From Ancylobacter sp. TS-1 (GTDB taxonomy: Bacteria > Pseudomonadota > Alphaproteobacteria > Rhizobiales > Xanthobacteraceae), in contig NZ_CP045144.1 of assembly GCF_009223885.1 (NCBI RefSeq), positions 3,646,001 to 3,710,000 of the forward strand: DNA of 64,000 nucleotides, written 5' to 3'. The position numbers were made by a program, and so were the translations under genes. Under the pieces are notes generated by a model, which was not told the DNA's origin, made no database searches, and was given only the letters and a program-made list of their open reading frames with translations. Positions 62,171 to 64,000 of this stretch are shown piece after piece. Every line of letters begins with the position of its first letter. Position 1 is the first letter of the stretch.

Positions 62171-62265
62171 TAGGAAGTCCAGCCGTTGGCGGCCGACCAT
62201 CCTCGCGCGGCCGGCAAAGCGACCTGGGTCTTCGGCGCCCGGTCTTAAGCTATGAGAGACACGCA

Positions 62266-63303
62266 ATGACGAAGTACAAGCTTGAGTACATTTGGCTGGA
62301 CGGCTACACGCCGACCCCGAACCTGCGTGGCAAGACGCAGATCAAGGAATACGCGGAATTCCCGACGCTCGATCAGCTGCCGCTGTGGGGCTTCGACGGG
62401 TCCTCGACCATGCAGGCCGAAGGCCGCAGCTCCGATTGCGTGCTGAAGCCGGTCGCGGTCTATCCCGACCCGGCCCGCACCAATGGCGCGCTGGTGATGT
62501 GCGAAGTGATGCTGCCGGACGGCGTTACCCCGCACTCCACCAATGCCCGCGCCACCATCCTCGACGACGAGGGCGCGTGGTTCGGCTTCGAGCAGGAATA
62601 CTTCTTCTATAAGGACGGCCGTCCGCTCGGCTTCCCGACGCAGGGCTACCCCGCGCCTCAGGGCCCGTACTACACCGGCGTCGGCTATTCGAACGTCGGC
62701 GACGTGGCCCGCAAGATCGTCGAGGAACATCTCGACCTCTGCCTCGAGGCCGGCATCAACCATGAAGGCATCAACGCGGAAGTCGCGAAGGGCCAGTGGG
62801 AATTCCAGATCTTCGGCAAGGGCTCCAAGAAGGCGGCCGACGAAGTGTGGATGGCGCGCTACCTGCTGCAGCGCCTGACCGAAAAGTACGGCATCGACAT
62901 CGAGTATCACTGCAAGCCGCTCGGCGACACCGACTGGAACGGCTCGGGCATGCACGCCAACTTCTCGACCACCTACCTGCGTGAGGTCGGCGGCAAGGAG
63001 TATTTCGAGGCGCTGATGGCGCAGTTCGACAAGAACCTGATGGACCACATCGCCGTCTATGGCCCGGACAACGACAAGCGTCTGACCGGCAAGCACGAGA
63101 CCGCGCCGTGGAACAAGTTCTCCTACGGCGTGGCTGACCGCGGCGCCTCGGTTCGCGTGCCGCACTCGTTCATCAAGAACGACTACAAGGGCTATCTTGA
63201 GGATCGCCGCCCGAACTCGCAGGGCGACCCCTACGCCATCGCCTCGCAGATCCTGAAGACGGTCTCCGAAGTCCCGACCAAGGCCGCCGTCGCCGCGGCG
63301 TGA
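62266..63303 (+). CDS. glnII: Glutamine synthetase II (eukaryotic type)
   Basis: A 345-aa GSII starting MTKYKLEYIWLDGYTPTPN. LWGFDGSSTMQAEGRSSDC (about 43-61), WFGFEQEYFFYKDG with metal-binding glutamates, and NGSGMHANFSTTYLREVGG are signatures. Makes glutamine from glutamate, ammonia and ATP; a heat-labile second enzyme beside GSI, typical of Hyphomicrobiales. A factor-independent terminator follows at 63393. Confidence 0.96.
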   Translation: MTKYKLEYIWLDGYTPTPNLRGKTQIKEYAEFPTLDQLPLWGFDGSSTMQAEGRSSDCVLKPVAVYPDPARTNGALVMCEVMLPDGVTPHSTNARATILDDEGAWFGFEQEYFFYKDGRPLGFPTQGYPAPQGPYYTGVGYSNVGDVARKIVEEHLDLCLEAGINHEGINAEVAKGQWEFQIFGKGSKKAADEVWMARYLLQRLTEKYGIDIEYHCKPLGDTDWNGSGMHANFSTTYLREVGGKEYFEALMAQFDKNLMDHIAVYGPDNDKRLTGKHETAPWNKFSYGVADRGASVRVPHSFIKNDYKGYLEDRRPNSQGDPYAIASQILKTVSEVPTKAAVAAA

Positions 63304-63392
63304 GGATGACGCGTCCGGGGCCGGGCCGTGCGCCCGCCCCGCCGCCACCAGCCTCCTGAGACGGTCCCGGAGACGGGCCACTGTCTCCCTCA

Positions 63393-63426
63393 AGCCAGTC
63401 CCGGAAACGGGGCTGGCTTTTGTTTT
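63393..63426 (+). terminator. Intrinsic terminator after glnII
   Basis: AAGCCAG-TCCC and GGG-GCTGGCTT form the stem around GGAAAC, followed by TTTGTTTT. A normal factor-independent terminator, 90 bp after the glnII stop. Confidence 0.85.
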
Positions 63427-63839
63427 GCGCGCGTCCGCGTGCTTCGCGGCCGGCCGCGCGGGCGCCTTCCTCCGATCGTCATCCCGGCCGGAGGCGCAGC
63501 CGCAGAGCCGGGATCGCCGAAGAGTCTTGCGCTGGGTCCCGGATCGGCGTTCCGCCTGCGGCGTCACTTGTCCGGGAGACGAAGCCCGTGCGGCACCCAT
63601 GTTTCCCGGACAAGCTGCGCGCAGCGCAGCGCCGATCCGGGACCCAGGACAGAACGTTCTGGCCGGCCACCGTCATCCCGGCCGGAGGCGGAGCCGGAGC
63701 GCCGGGATCGCTCTCCATTCCTTCACGCGATCCCGGATCGGCCTGCGGCCGTCCGGGATGACGACGCAGCAAGGGCCGGATGACGATGCGGGCGGGTCCG
63801 GCAGGGGCGGCGCGGGATGGGCGCCTCGGCTGGCTCGGC
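63427..63839. repeat. Gene-free spacer with dispersed intergenic repeats
   Basis: No gene seen. Two near-identical 40-bp copies (63478-63517 and 63672-63711) begin GTCATCCCGGCCGGAGGCG and end CCGGGATCGC. GGGTCCCGGATCGGCG (63535-63550) recurs inverted at 63630-63644, and TGTCCGGGA/TCCCGGACA form another inverted pair (63569, 63604). This is typical of a chromosomal mosaic repeat family, probably able to form a long hairpin. Confidence 0.6.
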
Positions 63840-64000
63840 TCACAGATAAGGCGAGGCCAGCCAGATCGCCCGGTTGCGCAGCCGTGTGAGGAACGGGCGG
63901 GCGGCCAGCGTCGCCAGCGTCTCGGCGCGGCCGCCGGCGATCATGGCGCCGATGCGCGCCTCGATGGCACCGGCGACGGCGGGATCGTAGAGTTCGAGAT
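63840..64000 (-). CDS. 3' end of a gene running off the window (possible phospholipase D/cardiolipin synthase)
   Basis: The last 53 codons of a minus-strand gene ending LRNRAIWLASPYL. ELYDPAVAGAIEARIGAMIA is followed by helices. C-terminal tails of phospholipase D-like proteins often look like this, but no catalytic motif is in view; the assignment is tentative. Confidence 0.5.
   Translation of the reverse strand, partial: LELYDPAVAGAIEARIGAMIAGGRAETLATLAARPFLTRLRNRAIWLASPYL

Overview
The window comes from a high-GC alphaproteobacterium, most likely of the order Hyphomicrobiales (Rhizobiales). The basis is a eukaryotic-type glutamine synthetase II paired with a divergent DUF2735 gene, a choline-sulfate locus (ChoX, BetC and LysR regulator), a BigR/SqrR-type sulfide regulon, and prophage hypotheticals typical of that order. 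A Xanthobacteraceae-like genus (Ancylobacter/Starkeya) would fit, but that is inference.

Layout. (1) 1-8993: right end of a first integrated island. It carries stress and accessory genes (tandem universal stress protein, cyclopropane fatty acid synthase, NYN-domain protein, a small operon ending in a DksA/TraR-type zinc-finger protein, an MFS transporter and a spermidine-synthase-like protein) and a tyrosine integrase whose 5' end faces a 45-bp tRNA-Arg(ACG) 3'-end repeat at 8949. (2) 8949-34344: a second element of about 25.4 kb bounded by perfect copies of that repeat, with its own integrase just inside the right end. Its left half is one long leftward operon: ParB remnant, small accessory proteins, zinc-domain and TOPRIM/DUF3987 primase-helicase, a ribbon-helix-helix protein, two large ejection/internal-virion-like proteins, and HVHV and HGGxxG hypotheticals. 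Its right half is cargo and regulation: an AT-rich orphan gene, an XRE repressor with paired operators, a tandem paralogue family, a secreted nuclease cassette, a lipoprotein, an ImmA-like protein, several AlpA-like HTH proteins and an imine-reductase-like enzyme. No terminase, portal, capsid or tail gene is visible, so it looks like a phage-derived satellite or a decayed podophage rather than a complete prophage. (3) 34531-43928: an arsenic locus, all on the minus strand: pstS, an arsR-arsC fusion, arsR, two arsenate reductases of different families, acr3, a second arsR, an MFS exporter, arsH, and the GAPDH/ArsJ pair.

(4) 44154-48287: a glycine-zipper-like membrane protein, oxalate decarboxylase with a DUF1275 membrane protein, and the LrgA/LrgB pair. 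(5) 48409-52012: choline-sulfate uptake and hydrolysis. (6) 52026-57631: sulfur handling: a LysR regulator and YeiH exporter on one strand, and divergently DUF2892, a persulfide-dioxygenase-like MBL hydrolase, BigR/SqrR, two YeeE/YedE halves and a TehA/SLAC1 channel. (7) 57734-64000: di-haem cytochrome c peroxidase, amino-acid permease plus glutaminase, DUF2735 and sigma-54-driven glnII, a repeat-rich spacer, and the 3' end of a gene running off the window.

The strongest unexplained structure is in element 2: inverted copies of a 9-bp iteron cluster bracket the leftward operon, a separate 10-bp tandem repeat links the head of the structural block to the integrase promoter, and 26-bp repeats lie just inside both ends. 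Together with a replication module and ejection proteins but no capsid genes, these suggest a satellite-like lifestyle worth testing.
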